Of a stretch of DNA of 64,000 bases, positions 47,852 through 57,358 are shown piece by piece (position 1 is the stretch's first letter; every line of letters starts with the position of its first letter). The position numbers and the translations under genes are program-made. Below the pieces are notes generated by a model. The model ran no database searches, had not been told where the DNA came from, and saw nothing but the letters and a program-made list of their open reading frames with translations. Origin of the DNA: Mycolicibacillus parakoreensis (lineage in GTDB: Bacteria; Actinomycetota; Actinomycetes; Mycobacteriales; Mycobacteriaceae); assembly GCF_022370835.2 (NCBI RefSeq), contig NZ_CP092365.1, positions 2,790,001 to 2,854,000 on the forward strand, in the 5' to 3' direction.

Positions 47852-48742
47852 GTGATGACGACGTCGGACACCCCTCACGTCCTGGCCGAGATCATTGAGG
47901 AACAGCTGGCCGAGCGGCCGGGTCTTCGCGGTGTCCTCGACTGGGTGCGCCGCTATCTGATCGACCACCCCATCCAGTCGTTGGCCACCGGCGGAAGCCA
48001 GGTGGTCCTGGGGATCCGGGCGATCCAGTATCTGTTCCTGGACCTGTTCACCGGCCGCTTCCTGATCCGCGAATACCTCGAACAGACGGCGTTCGTCGCA
48101 GGAACGGCGTTCTTGCCCACGGTGTTTGTCACCATCCCGGTCGGTGTCACCCTCTCGATCCAGTTCAGTGTCCTGGCCGGCCAGGTGGGCGCCTCCTCGC
48201 TCGCCGGCGCGGCCACCGGGCTGGTCATCATCCGTCAGGCCGCTCCCCTGGTGGCGGCGATGCTGCTGGCCGTCGCCGTCGGTTCGGCGGTCTGCGCCGA
48301 TCTGGGATCACGCACCATGCGTGAGGAGATCCAGGCGATGGAGGTCATGGGAGTCCAACCGGTGCGCCGGCTGGTGGTGCCCCGGCTGGCAGCGCTGATC
48401 ACCGTCGGTGTGCTTCTCACCGGCATCACCTTTTTCGTCGGCTACATAGCCGGATACATCTTCAACGTCTTCTTGCAGAACGGCACAGCCGGCTCGTTCA
48501 TCGCCACGTTCTCCTCGTTCTCCGACGTCGGCGACATGTGGCTGGCCCTGGTCAAAGCGATCGTGTTCGGCGTCATCGTCGCCATCGTCAGCTGTCAGAA
48601 GGGTCTGGACGCCCGCGGCGGCCCCGCCGGGGTCGCCAACGCCGTGAACGCGGCGGTGGTCGAATCGATCCTGCTGTTGATGTTCGTCAACGTGATGATG
48701 AGCCAGCTCTACGTGATCCTGTTTCCCCGGCAGGCGCTCTGA
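47852..48742 (+). CDS. ABC-type permease YrbEA (MlaE family)
   Basis: Inner-membrane permease of 296 residues in the MlaE/YrbE family, the membrane channel that works with Mce substrate-binding proteins and the shared ATPase MceG (not in this window). Family segments are PVGVTLSIQFSVLAGQVGASSLAGAATGLV and REEIQAMEVMGVQPVRRLVVPR, the EF-P-type coupling region for the ATPase. Two adjacent starts are possible, GTG 47852 and ATG 47855, behind AGGAG. YrbEB begins 2 bp after it. Confidence 0.93.
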   Translation: MMTTSDTPHVLAEIIEEQLAERPGLRGVLDWVRRYLIDHPIQSLATGGSQVVLGIRAIQYLFLDLFTGRFLIREYLEQTAFVAGTAFLPTVFVTIPVGVTLSIQFSVLAGQVGASSLAGAATGLVIIRQAAPLVAAMLLAVAVGSAVCADLGSRTMREEIQAMEVMGVQPVRRLVVPRLAALITVGVLLTGITFFVGYIAGYIFNVFLQNGTAGSFIATFSSFSDVGDMWLALVKAIVFGVIVAIVSCQKGLDARGGPAGVANAVNAAVVESILLLMFVNVMMSQLYVILFPRQAL

Positions 48743-48744
48743 TC

Positions 48745-49605
48745 ATGACGGCCCCCAGCACGCTGCGCCTGCGCGGTACACGACCGGTTGTCGAATCGGC
48801 CGAGGCGTTCGCGCGTGGGGTGGCGAAATCCGGCCACATGGTGCATTTCTTCGGGCGCACCGTGGCGTCCATCCCCACCATGTTCCGACACTATCGACGC
48901 GAAATGCTGCGTCTGCTCTCCGACATCGCCTGGGGCAACGGCTCGATCGTCGTCGGTGGCGGCACCATTGCGGTCGCCCTCGCCCTGGGCCTGATTGCCG
49001 GCGCTCTGGTCGCGGTTGAGGGTTACAGCATTCTGAGCCTGCTGGGGCTCGGACCGGCCACCGGGCTCATCTCGTCGTTCGCCACGACTCGGGAGCTGGC
49101 CCCGATCATGGTCGGCATGGCGTTCATCGCCCAGGCCGGGTGTCGGTTCACCGCCCAGCTCGGCGCCATGCGCATCAACGAGGAGATCGACTCGCTGGAG
49201 GCGATGGCGATCAAGCCGATCCCGTTTTTGGTGACCACCCGCGCTGTGGCCTCGGTCATCGCGGTGGTCCCGCTGTTCCTGGTCGCCCTCGGCGTGGCCT
49301 ACCTGGCCTGCCAGTTCTCCGTGGTCTTGGTCTCGGGTCAGTCCAACGGCTCTTACCTGCACTATTTTTCGCTGTTCGTCAACGGTCGCGACGTGCTGTA
49401 CTCGACGTTCAAGGCCAGCGTGTTCGTGTTCATCTCCTCGACGATCCAGAGTTACTACGGCTTCGTCGCCGCCGGCGGGCCCGCCGGCGTGGGCACCGCA
49501 GCCGGACGTGCGATGCGCACCAGCGTGACCGCCGTCGTCGTGGTCAACATGCTGTTGACGATGGCGCTGTGGGGTGTCGAGTCCGGCGCGAGGTTCGGCG
49601 GGTAA
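48745..49605 (+). CDS. ABC-type permease YrbEB (MlaE family)
   Basis: Second YrbE permease of 286 residues, expected to form a heterodimer with YrbEA. It has the MlaE motif ELAPIMVGMAFIAQAGCRFTAQLGAMRINEEIDSLEAMAIKPIPFLVTTR and a C-terminal GGPAGVGTAAGRAMRTS. ATG 48745 is 2 bp after the YrbEA stop; the frame is open upstream but inside that gene. The pair is followed by six mce genes, the standard arrangement. Confidence 0.93.
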   Translation: MTAPSTLRLRGTRPVVESAEAFARGVAKSGHMVHFFGRTVASIPTMFRHYRREMLRLLSDIAWGNGSIVVGGGTIAVALALGLIAGALVAVEGYSILSLLGLGPATGLISSFATTRELAPIMVGMAFIAQAGCRFTAQLGAMRINEEIDSLEAMAIKPIPFLVTTRAVASVIAVVPLFLVALGVAYLACQFSVVLVSGQSNGSYLHYFSLFVNGRDVLYSTFKASVFVFISSTIQSYYGFVAAGGPAGVGTAAGRAMRTSVTAVVVVNMLLTMALWGVESGARFGG

Positions 49606-49607
49606 CG

Positions 49608-51092
49608 ATGGCCAACTGGTTCGACACCGATCCCCGAGGAACGTCCAACCCGCGTCTGTTCGTCCTCGGCGTGTGCTTCATCACCGTCGCGGTGGCCACG
49701 GCGATGCTGATGGTGGCCAAATCCCAGGGCAAACTCGACGACCTGGTCCGCGTCGACATCGAACTGACCAATATCGGTGACGGCCTTCCGCCGCGCTCCG
49801 ATGTGAAGTTCCGCAACCTGCTGGTGGGGTCGGTCTCCGATGTCACGCCGTCGACCCACGGACTGCCGAACACCGTGCACGTGGTCATCAAACCCGGATA
49901 TGCGCAATGGATTCCCGACACGGTGACCGCACGGGTCGTTCCGGCCAACCTGTTCGCCGTCTCAGCGGTCCAGTTGGTGGACAACGGCGAGGCGCCAGGT
50001 CATCTGCGCAGCGGTTCGGTGATCGTCGAAGACCAGTCCCTGCCGACGGTGATATTCCAGAATGTGCTCAACAAGCTGCGTCAACTCATCGGGCCGCTGG
50101 GACGCAAGGCCGACGACCAAAGCATCGGGGTCATCGCCGCGCTGGGGGCCGCCACCCACGGCCGCGGAAAGGAACTCACCGACACCGGACACGATCTCAA
50201 CGAGATCCTTGCCCGGCTCAACGACGTGGTCGCCACCGACGACGCGGGTCCGACAACGCTGTCGGCGTTGACCGATGCCGCCGCAGGGCTCCATCGGGTC
50301 TCACCCGAGCTTTTCGATGCCCTTGACCGGTCCATCCGGCCGATGGCCACGATCACCGAGAAGGGCCGGCAGCTGAGCAGCCTGCTCGCCGGTGGGCTCA
50401 ACACCGCCGACACGGTCGCGACGGCGTTGGAGAACCAGGCCGAGCGCATGATCACCATCAGCACCCAGTTGACCCCGCCGCTGGGTGTGATCGCCGATCA
50501 CGCCGACGAGTTCCACGGGGTGTCGACCAAACTGCAGACCCTGGCCACGCGCGTGTACGACATCGCCTGGGATCCGCAGACCAAGGTCCTCAAGGCCGGC
50601 AAGGCGGCCATCGCGCTCACCCCGAGCCGCAGCTATGTGCGCGCCGATTGCCCCCGATACGGTGAGCTGGCCGGGCCGAGCTGTGAGACCGCGCCGGAGA
50701 CGCCCACCGCACCGGATCTGTTCCCGGCACTGCAATCCCAGGGCGTGCAGCCCACCCCGGGAATGACCGAGAACCGTCCCAACGTGACCCCGCCGCGGCA
50801 CTCGATGCCCGGCGACCCGCAAGGCCCGCCGGCACCGCCGCCGCCCGGCCCGCCCGCCGAGAGCCCGCCACCGGTCGACGCACCCGGGCCTCCGCCGCCT
50901 CCCCTGGCGGCCGAGGCGCAGCCGCAGTCCGCGGTCGTCGGCGGCAACGTCGGATTGGTCGGCAGTGACCTGGAGAAGAACCAGATCGCCCGCATCGCCG
51001 GCCGGGCCGACGCCGGCACAGTGCTGTTGTTGGGGCCGGTGCTGCGCGGCAACACGGTGCAGATCAGTCCCGTCACCGAGGAGGGCCGATGA
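49608..51092 (+). CDS. MCE-family protein, MceA position
   Basis: Mce/MlaD-type lipid-shuttling protein of 494 residues. It has an N-terminal signal anchor (about 17-39), an MCE domain (about 45-125, with PPRSDVKFRNLLVGSVSDV), a helical stretch and an unusual C-terminus: a Pro-rich linker from about 395 to 450 (PPAPPPPGPPAE and similar) and a final 40-residue segment. Typical MceA proteins have about 425-450 residues. ATG 49608 is 2 bp after YrbEB. The six Mce proteins probably form a heterohexameric tunnel from the outer membrane to YrbE. I cannot assign the operon to mce1-4 with certainty. Confidence 0.9.
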   Translation: MANWFDTDPRGTSNPRLFVLGVCFITVAVATAMLMVAKSQGKLDDLVRVDIELTNIGDGLPPRSDVKFRNLLVGSVSDVTPSTHGLPNTVHVVIKPGYAQWIPDTVTARVVPANLFAVSAVQLVDNGEAPGHLRSGSVIVEDQSLPTVIFQNVLNKLRQLIGPLGRKADDQSIGVIAALGAATHGRGKELTDTGHDLNEILARLNDVVATDDAGPTTLSALTDAAAGLHRVSPELFDALDRSIRPMATITEKGRQLSSLLAGGLNTADTVATALENQAERMITISTQLTPPLGVIADHADEFHGVSTKLQTLATRVYDIAWDPQTKVLKAGKAAIALTPSRSYVRADCPRYGELAGPSCETAPETPTAPDLFPALQSQGVQPTPGMTENRPNVTPPRHSMPGDPQGPPAPPPPGPPAESPPPVDAPGPPPPPLAAEAQPQSAVVGGNVGLVGSDLEKNQIARIAGRADAGTVLLLGPVLRGNTVQISPVTEEGR

Positions 51093-52138
51093 GGACCCGT
51101 CGTATGCCGTTGGTCGGTCTGGCCCTGTTCACCACGTTCGCGCTGCTCGTCACGTGGATGGTGTACAACACGCTGCGCCGCGAGATCAACGGGCCCACCT
51201 ACGCCTACTCCGCGGTGTTCACCGACGCGTCGGGGATGGCGCCCGGCGACGACGTGCGCATGGCCGGTGTCCGCGTCGGCCGGGTCGACAAGATCGAACT
51301 GGACGGGACCTCGGCGCGGGTGCTGTTCCGTGTGCTGCGAAGCCAACCCCTCTACACCAACACGGTGGCGTCGGTGACCTACCAGAACATCATCGGGCAA
51401 CGCTATCTCGGGTTGGCCCAGGGAACCGGCGACGACCACCGTCGGCTTCCCGACCGCGGTCAGATCCCCATCGAGCGAACCAACCCCTCGTTGGACATCT
51501 CCTACATGCTCAACGGATTCGAGCCCCTCTTCGCTGAACTGGATCCCGACCAGGTGGACAACCTGAGCAACGCGACCGTGTTGGCGCTGCAGGGCAACCA
51601 GAGTTCGATGCTGACGTTGATCACCCAAACCTCCGCCTTAGCCGAGATGTTCGCCGGACCCGACGAGGTACTCAGCACCCTGATCGCCAACCTCGATGAG
51701 CTGATGTCCGATTTGGCGAAACAGAACCCCAACGTCGAAACCATGATCCGCCAGTCACGCGATGCCATGGTGACGTTGGCCGATCACCGCGACGAACTTC
51801 TTTTTTCGGTCGGCTCGATCAACGCGACCATGGCCCGCTTGGCCACGATCGTCGACAACGTCGCCCCCGATCTGCGGGAGTTCGTCGAACGCCGGCCCGG
51901 CCTGCTCAACTACGGCATCCACGACGGGCGCGAGCGATTCGCCTACATGGCGGCGAACCTCCCGTTCGTGTTGCAGGGCATGGCACGGGTCAGCCAGGGC
52001 GGCAGCTATGCCGACGTGTACGCCTGCGAATTGGACTTCGGTCTGTGGCGCGGACTGTTCCATTGGTTCCGCGCGTTCGTGGGAGCCGCGACACCGAGCC
52101 CCGGCAGTGAGCATTGGCACACGGCGGCGTGCAGGTGA
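51089..52138 (+). CDS. MCE-family protein, MceB position
   Basis: Mce protein of 349 residues with a signal anchor (about 8-28) and an MCE domain (YAYSAVFTDASGMAPGDDVRMAGVRVGRVDKIEL, about 39-72, continuing to about 115), followed by the long helical region that lines the export/import tunnel. The C-terminus has two Cys-bearing segments (YACELDFGLW ... AACR). GTG/ATG region 51089 overlaps MceA by 4 bp and ATG is used. Typical length for MceB is about 340-350. Confidence 0.92.
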   Translation: MRTRRMPLVGLALFTTFALLVTWMVYNTLRREINGPTYAYSAVFTDASGMAPGDDVRMAGVRVGRVDKIELDGTSARVLFRVLRSQPLYTNTVASVTYQNIIGQRYLGLAQGTGDDHRRLPDRGQIPIERTNPSLDISYMLNGFEPLFAELDPDQVDNLSNATVLALQGNQSSMLTLITQTSALAEMFAGPDEVLSTLIANLDELMSDLAKQNPNVETMIRQSRDAMVTLADHRDELLFSVGSINATMARLATIVDNVAPDLREFVERRPGLLNYGIHDGRERFAYMAANLPFVLQGMARVSQGGSYADVYACELDFGLWRGLFHWFRAFVGAATPSPGSEHWHTAACR

Positions 52139-53169
52139 AGATGATGTCCGCGATCAGCAAGCGCCCCCTGGAATCGTTCAGCCGACCGTGGATCGGCGTG
52201 TTCGCGGTGATCACCATCGCCGCGTTGCTCATCGGGCTGGTGTCCTACGCGGGACTGGGCGTGGGCAAAGCCCGGTACCGCGCCGACTTCGCCCAGGCGG
52301 CACAGATCCAATCCGGCGACGCGGTCACGATCGCCGGGATCAAGGTGGGTCAGATCGAGAACGTCGCGCTCGCCGGTGATCACGTGGTCGTCGGGTTCTA
52401 CCTCGACGACGGCATCGCCCTCGGAGCGGACACCCGCGCGGCCATCAAACTGACCACGATCCTGGGGTCGCGTTACCTCGAGTTGTCGCCGGCCGGCGAC
52501 GAGGGGTTGGACAATCGGACGATCCCGTTGTCCAACACCGACGTCCCCTATGACCTGCAACGGACCCTGGCCGGTGCGACCAGCACCCTCGGTCCGGTGG
52601 ACGCCGAGAGGTTCGTCGATTCCATCGAACTGCTCAACGCCAACCTCGGCGGCGTCCCCGACGAGCTGCCCGAGGCGCTGACCAATCTGCAGTCGATGTC
52701 GGACATCCTGGCCGACCGTCGAAGTCAGCTGGGCACCCTGCTGACCAATACCGAGGCGGTGACCACCATGTTGCGCACCCAGCGCGCCAACATCGGCGCC
52801 CTGGTGATGCAGGGGCGCTCCGTTTTGCGCGAGATCGCCACCCGGCGCGCCGCGGTCCAGCAGCTGTTCGCCAGCGCCACCACCCTGGTCGACCGGGCCA
52901 AAGCGATCCTCGATGACGAACCGGCCATCGACCAGATGATCAACGATTTCCACGAGTTCATGCGCATGACCGCCGAACACGACGAACTGCTGACCAGTTT
53001 CCTGCAATCCGCCCCGGTGGCGCTGCGCAACTTCGCCAACGTGACCGGCAGCGGTAACGCCGCCGACGTGTTCCTGCCCGCGGGGATCTTCGTGGACTCG
53101 TGGATGTGTGCGCTCAGCGGCCGCGCCAGGCAGTTCAACCTGGTGGAGTACTTCAAGGACTGCCAATGA
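52135..53169 (+). CDS. MCE-family protein, MceC position
   Basis: Mce protein of about 344 residues, somewhat shorter than typical MceC (about 350-515), and without a Pro-rich tail. It has a signal anchor (about 18-38) and an MCE domain (YRADFAQAAQIQSGDAVTIAGIKVGQIENVALAG). The start is uncertain: GTG 52135 gives the 4-bp overlap usual in this operon, while ATG 52141 and ATG 52144 also lie after an AGGTGA ribosome-binding site. The C-terminus is CALSGRARQFNLVEYFKDCQ with two cysteines. It overlaps MceD by 4 bp. Confidence 0.9.
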   Translation: MKMMSAISKRPLESFSRPWIGVFAVITIAALLIGLVSYAGLGVGKARYRADFAQAAQIQSGDAVTIAGIKVGQIENVALAGDHVVVGFYLDDGIALGADTRAAIKLTTILGSRYLELSPAGDEGLDNRTIPLSNTDVPYDLQRTLAGATSTLGPVDAERFVDSIELLNANLGGVPDELPEALTNLQSMSDILADRRSQLGTLLTNTEAVTTMLRTQRANIGALVMQGRSVLREIATRRAAVQQLFASATTLVDRAKAILDDEPAIDQMINDFHEFMRMTAEHDELLTSFLQSAPVALRNFANVTGSGNAADVFLPAGIFVDSWMCALSGRARQFNLVEYFKDCQ

Positions 53170-54305
53170 GACGGCAGGTCAGGTTGATCGTCCTCAGCGG
53201 CGCGGTCCTGCTCGTGCTGGCCATCACCGGGATGGCGGCTGTCGGTCCGACACTGGTGGCCCGCATACCCAGCATCGCGCTGAGCAAGGTCACCGTCACC
53301 GCGCAGTTCTCCGACGCCGTCGGGCTCTACACCGGTAATGGCGTCTCGGTGCTCGGCATGGAAGTGGGCAAGGTCGCCGGCATCACCCCCAAAGGCGGCT
53401 ATGTGGAGGTGACACTGGCGATCGACTCCGGTGTCGCCATCCCCGCAGACGCCGAGGCGGTGACCGTGTCGACCTCGGTGCTCACCGACCGCCACGTCGA
53501 GCTGACACCGCCCTACCGCGGCGGCCCGAAGCTGAAGAGCGGCGACATCATCGGCTTGGACAAGACGCGCACCCCCGTGGAGTTCGAACGCACGTTGGCG
53601 ATGATGCACAAACTCGGCAGTGCGTTGCACGCCGATGAGAACAACGAGGGTCCACTCGGTGAGTTCGTCGAACTCGGATCGCAGATCACCCTGGAGAACG
53701 GCGCCGAGATCAAGGCCACCCTCGCGAAGCTGTCCGCGGCACTGGAGGTCGGCTCCGACAAGGGCGCGCAATCCAAGAAGAACATCCAGGCCATTATCAC
53801 CAACGTCGCCGAACTCAGTCAGGCCGCGGCCGACAACGACGCGGCGCTGCGCGAGTTCGGCTCCTACGTCCACGCGTTGAGCGATGTGCTCGCCGCCGAG
53901 AACCTGGGTGCCGGACTGACCGGCGCGAAGATCAACCAGCTTCTCGCCGAGGCCTCCCGGCTGTTGGAGGGCAATCAAGAGGGACTCAAGCAGTCGTTCG
54001 CCGACGTGCGCGGTGTCGCCACCGTACTCACCGACAACCAGCGCGATCTGGCCGAGCTTCTCGACGTCGGACCGCTTTTCGTCGACAACTTCTACAACAT
54101 CATCGATGAGGAGGCAGGAAGCCTGCGCGCCCACCTTCTGGTCAGCAAGACGCTGTTCAACAGCCAGTTCGGCAAAGAGATCTGCAACCTGATGGGTCTG
54201 CGGCAGTTGGCCTGCGCCACCGGGACGATGCAGGATTACGGACCGGACTTCGGGTTGGGCACCATGGTCGATCTGATGCAGGACGGGATCGGTGAGGGCC
54301 CATGA
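53166..54305 (+). CDS. MCE-family protein, MceD position
   Basis: Mce protein of 379 residues with a signal anchor (about 7-30), an MCE domain (TVTAQFSDAVGLYTGNGVSVLGMEVGKVAGITPKGG) and a helical domain of about 250 residues. Its C-terminal CNLMGLRQLACATG provides two cysteines. MceD proteins elsewhere often carry a long Pro-rich tail (up to 530 residues); it is absent here, while MceA has one instead. ATG 53166 overlaps MceC by 4 bp, and the 3' end overlaps MceE by 4 bp. Confidence 0.92.
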   Translation: MRRQVRLIVLSGAVLLVLAITGMAAVGPTLVARIPSIALSKVTVTAQFSDAVGLYTGNGVSVLGMEVGKVAGITPKGGYVEVTLAIDSGVAIPADAEAVTVSTSVLTDRHVELTPPYRGGPKLKSGDIIGLDKTRTPVEFERTLAMMHKLGSALHADENNEGPLGEFVELGSQITLENGAEIKATLAKLSAALEVGSDKGAQSKKNIQAIITNVAELSQAAADNDAALREFGSYVHALSDVLAAENLGAGLTGAKINQLLAEASRLLEGNQEGLKQSFADVRGVATVLTDNQRDLAELLDVGPLFVDNFYNIIDEEAGSLRAHLLVSKTLFNSQFGKEICNLMGLRQLACATGTMQDYGPDFGLGTMVDLMQDGIGEGP

Positions 54306-55417
54306 GACGACCACGGATCGGGCTACGGCTTCCGCGCACCGTCACAGCGATCGCGGCGGCGGCCCTCCTCGCCGGCTGCGGGCTCAACCTGGAGAGCGTG
54401 GCGCTTCCCGCCCCGGGCGGAGGCGGTTCGTTCTACACGCTCAACGCGGTGTTCTCCGACGCACTGAACCTGCCCACCAAGGCGAAGGTGCGCCTCTACG
54501 GCGCGCAGATCGGGGAGGTCTCCGAGATCCGGGCCCAGGATTTCACCGCCCACATCGCCATGCATGTCCGCTCCGACGTGCCGCTGTATGAGGGCAGCAC
54601 AGCCGAATTGCGGGCGGCGACCCCGCTGGGCGACGTGTTCGTCCAGATCCGGCCCGACCCGAACCGCGGTGAGGACGCCGAGCTGCTGCGCGACGGCGCG
54701 ACCTTGCCGTTGGAGGCCACCGCCAACGCCCCGACCATCGAAGAACTGCTCGGGTCGATGGCGCTGCTGGTCAACGGCGGCACGGTGCGCTACCTGGTCT
54801 CGATGCTCAACGGTGCGGGCGACGCCGTCGGGGGACGGGGCTCCAAGGTCGCCACCCTCATCGAGCAGACCGACACGCTGCTGTCCCGGATGAGCGCACG
54901 GTCGGAGCAATTGGATGCCTCGCTGCGTAACTCGGCGGATCTGGCCGCGGCGATGTCGCAGCGCCAATCCACGTTCGACGAGGCGCTCACCGGTCTGGCG
55001 CCTGCGCTCAACGTGATCTCGGCCAACACCGAGGCCCTGGTCGATCTGATCAACACCGGGGCCAGGATCACCGCTCAGCTCGCGCGGTTCCCCTCGCTGC
55101 GGGGGACCGACACCCGCAGCATCAGCCAGGACGTCAACACCCTCGCCCGGGTGCTCAACGAGATCACCGTCGACCCGGAGTTGTCGCTGACACCGTTCAA
55201 CCGGTTTCTCGGGATCTTGATGAAGACCTTCAACGGCACCGCCGCGCATCTGAACGGCGAGATCGCCCAACTCACCCTCGCCCCCTGGCCGGATATGAAC
55301 TATCCGGGCGACCCCGGTTTCCACTGGTCGGACGGCACCGACTGGCATCTGATGATCGGCGCGCTGCGCTACGAGTGGAACATGCTGCTGTCCCACATTT
55401 ACGGACCGCAACGATGA
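54302..55417 (+). CDS. MCE-family lipoprotein, MceE position (LprK-like)
   Basis: Mce lipoprotein of 371 residues. The lipobox LLAGC puts the lipidated cysteine at residue 26, as is normal for MceE proteins. The MCE domain follows (about 44-125: FYTLNAVFSDALNLPTKAKVRLYGAQIGEVSEI), then the helical part. ATG 54302 overlaps MceD by 4 bp, and the 3' end overlaps MceF by 4 bp. The lipid anchor should hold the complex in the cytoplasmic membrane. Confidence 0.93.
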   Translation: MRRPRIGLRLPRTVTAIAAAALLAGCGLNLESVALPAPGGGGSFYTLNAVFSDALNLPTKAKVRLYGAQIGEVSEIRAQDFTAHIAMHVRSDVPLYEGSTAELRAATPLGDVFVQIRPDPNRGEDAELLRDGATLPLEATANAPTIEELLGSMALLVNGGTVRYLVSMLNGAGDAVGGRGSKVATLIEQTDTLLSRMSARSEQLDASLRNSADLAAAMSQRQSTFDEALTGLAPALNVISANTEALVDLINTGARITAQLARFPSLRGTDTRSISQDVNTLARVLNEITVDPELSLTPFNRFLGILMKTFNGTAAHLNGEIAQLTLAPWPDMNYPGDPGFHWSDGTDWHLMIGALRYEWNMLLSHIYGPQR

Positions 55418-56685
55418 GGCCGTTTCTGGACCTGGTGGACCAGCTCTGCCGGCTGGTGATCGTCATCGTCGGCTGGGGGCATCAACGCCGGATCCTGCTG
55501 TCGGTGCTCGGGCTGATGCTGACCACGGTCGTCGCGGCCGCCTACGTCACGATCTTCGGAGTCGGCATCAACCCGACCCAGAGGATGATCACGGTGCGGG
55601 TCCTTCTCAACGAATCCGGTGGCTTGTTGGCCAACCAGGATGTGACCCTGCGCGGCATCCCGATCGGCCGGGTCCAGGCGGTGCGACTGACCGCCACCGG
55701 AGCCGAGGCCGTCGTCGCGATCCGGGCCGACACCCCGATACCCCGCGACGCCGACGTGCGGATCTCCGGACTATCGGTCGCCGGCGAGCAGTACCTCGAT
55801 TTCCGCCCCACCCACCAATCGGGGCCCTACCTGACCAACGGCTCCATGATCGGCAGTGAACAGACCAGCGTCCCGGTGTCGTTGCCGCAGATCATCGACG
55901 ACAGCCGCGGCGCTCTCGCCCAGATCGACGCCGGCAAACTCACCGCCGTCTTCGGTGAACTGCGCGTCGGTCCCGACGGCCCCCGGAAACTGTCCGCACT
56001 GCTGGACGGGACCGTGCTGTTGACCTCCACCCTCGACGGGGTGCTGCCGGAGACGATCAGCATGCTGCAGAACACCCGGCCGTCGTTCACGCTGCTGGCC
56101 GACGTCTCGCCCGGTCTGGGCGAGACGGGCACCGATCTGCAGAACATCCTCGGCGGGGTCAACGCGATGGACGGCGGTTTTCGCGAGCTCGTCGATCTCG
56201 GCAGCACCGAACTCGATCAGGTCGATACGTTCATCGCCGACAACCGGGAGAACGTCTACGCCCTGCTGGGCAACCTCACCACGTTGTCGCAGCTGCTCTA
56301 CCTTCGGGTTCCGGCGTTGCAGAACCTGTGGCGTCCCGACCACGACTCGCTGGTCGACCGGCTGTCCAGCACGGTGCACGACGGCGGCATCTGGGTCATC
56401 GCCGATTTGTATCCGAAGTACCGCTGCGACTACGACTTGCCCCGCCAGCCACCGTCGGCCGCTGATTTCCCGGCGCCCTACCGCTACACCTACTGCGACA
56501 ACGACGATCCGTCGGTTCTGGTCCGGGGCGCGCGCAACGCGCCCCGGCCCCCGGGTGACGACACCGCCGGTCCTCCCCCGGGCCACGACCCCCACGAAAC
56601 CCTGCCCCCGCCACCGGTGTACCCGCCCTACACCCTGGACACCCCGTACGGGGGCCCGTCATTGCCCGCGTGGGTCCCCAACTGA
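55414..56685 (+). CDS. MCE-family protein, MceF position
   Basis: Last Mce protein, 423 residues. Signal anchor at about 26-49, MCE domain (RVLLNESGGLLANQDVTLRGIPIGRVQAVRL), a helical region, and a C-terminal Pro-rich tail (about 375-423). The segment LYPKYRCDYDLPRQPPSAADFPAPYRYTYCDNDDP carries two cysteines and is typical of MceF. ATG 55414 overlaps MceE by 4 bp. The Mce-associated gene follows after 18 bp. Confidence 0.93.
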   Translation: MRPFLDLVDQLCRLVIVIVGWGHQRRILLSVLGLMLTTVVAAAYVTIFGVGINPTQRMITVRVLLNESGGLLANQDVTLRGIPIGRVQAVRLTATGAEAVVAIRADTPIPRDADVRISGLSVAGEQYLDFRPTHQSGPYLTNGSMIGSEQTSVPVSLPQIIDDSRGALAQIDAGKLTAVFGELRVGPDGPRKLSALLDGTVLLTSTLDGVLPETISMLQNTRPSFTLLADVSPGLGETGTDLQNILGGVNAMDGGFRELVDLGSTELDQVDTFIADNRENVYALLGNLTTLSQLLYLRVPALQNLWRPDHDSLVDRLSSTVHDGGIWVIADLYPKYRCDYDLPRQPPSAADFPAPYRYTYCDNDDPSVLVRGARNAPRPPGDDTAGPPPGHDPHETLPPPPVYPPYTLDTPYGGPSLPAWVPN

Positions 56686-56703
56686 GCGAAAGAAGGTATC
56701 CGC

Positions 56704-57336
56704 ATGTCCACCATCAGCGACGTCTTCGACCGCCTCGACGAGCTCCCGGTGAGCGCCGACTCCGACACCGCCGCAAGCGACCCCGAGCCCGGTGGCGCCG
56801 CCGACGAAGCCGGCGCCACCGGGGCCGGCGAGACGGCGGCGCCCGAGCGACCGCGACGGCGGCGGCGCCGCATCGTGACGGTGACCGCGGTGACCGCGAG
56901 TGCCGCCGCGCTGGCGACGATCGGCTATCTGGGTTGGCGTCTGCATGAGGTCATGGCCGTCGACGCGGCACAGCAGGCGGCGCTGGCCGCGGCCACGGAC
57001 TACGCGATCACCTTGACCACGCTCGACGCCGACACCATCGACGAGAACTACACCCGGGCCCTCGACGGGGCGACCGGAGAGTTCAAACAGGCGTACAGCC
57101 TCGGCTCGGCGCAACTACGCCAGATGCTGATCGACAACGACGCCGCGGGCACCGGCGTGGTGGTCGACGCCGCCGTGAAGGACGCGACGGCCACCCGGGC
57201 CGAGGTGTTGTTGTTCGTCGATCAGTCGATCACCAACGCGGTGCGTACCGAACCGCGAATCGACCGCAACCGGATCCAGATGACCATGGAGCTCGTCGAC
57301 GGCCGGTGGTTGGCGAGCAAGGTCGAGTTGACATGA
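56704..57336 (+). CDS. Mce-associated membrane protein 1
   Basis: Single-pass membrane protein of 210 residues: an acidic, disordered N-terminus, a basic stretch RPRRRRRR before a helix (about 61-80) and an outer soluble domain with a nuclear-transport-factor-2-like pattern common to Mce-associated (Mam) proteins (AAATDYAITLTTLDADTIDENYTRALDGATGEF). These proteins stabilise Mce complexes. ATG 56704 follows AGAAGG. It precedes a second paralogue by 22 bp. Confidence 0.88.
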   Translation: MSTISDVFDRLDELPVSADSDTAASDPEPGGAADEAGATGAGETAAPERPRRRRRRIVTVTAVTASAAALATIGYLGWRLHEVMAVDAAQQAALAAATDYAITLTTLDADTIDENYTRALDGATGEFKQAYSLGSAQLRQMLIDNDAAGTGVVVDAAVKDATATRAEVLLFVDQSITNAVRTEPRIDRNRIQMTMELVDGRWLASKVELT

Positions 57337-57358
57337 CCGCGTGGGGAAGGGGCCGATC

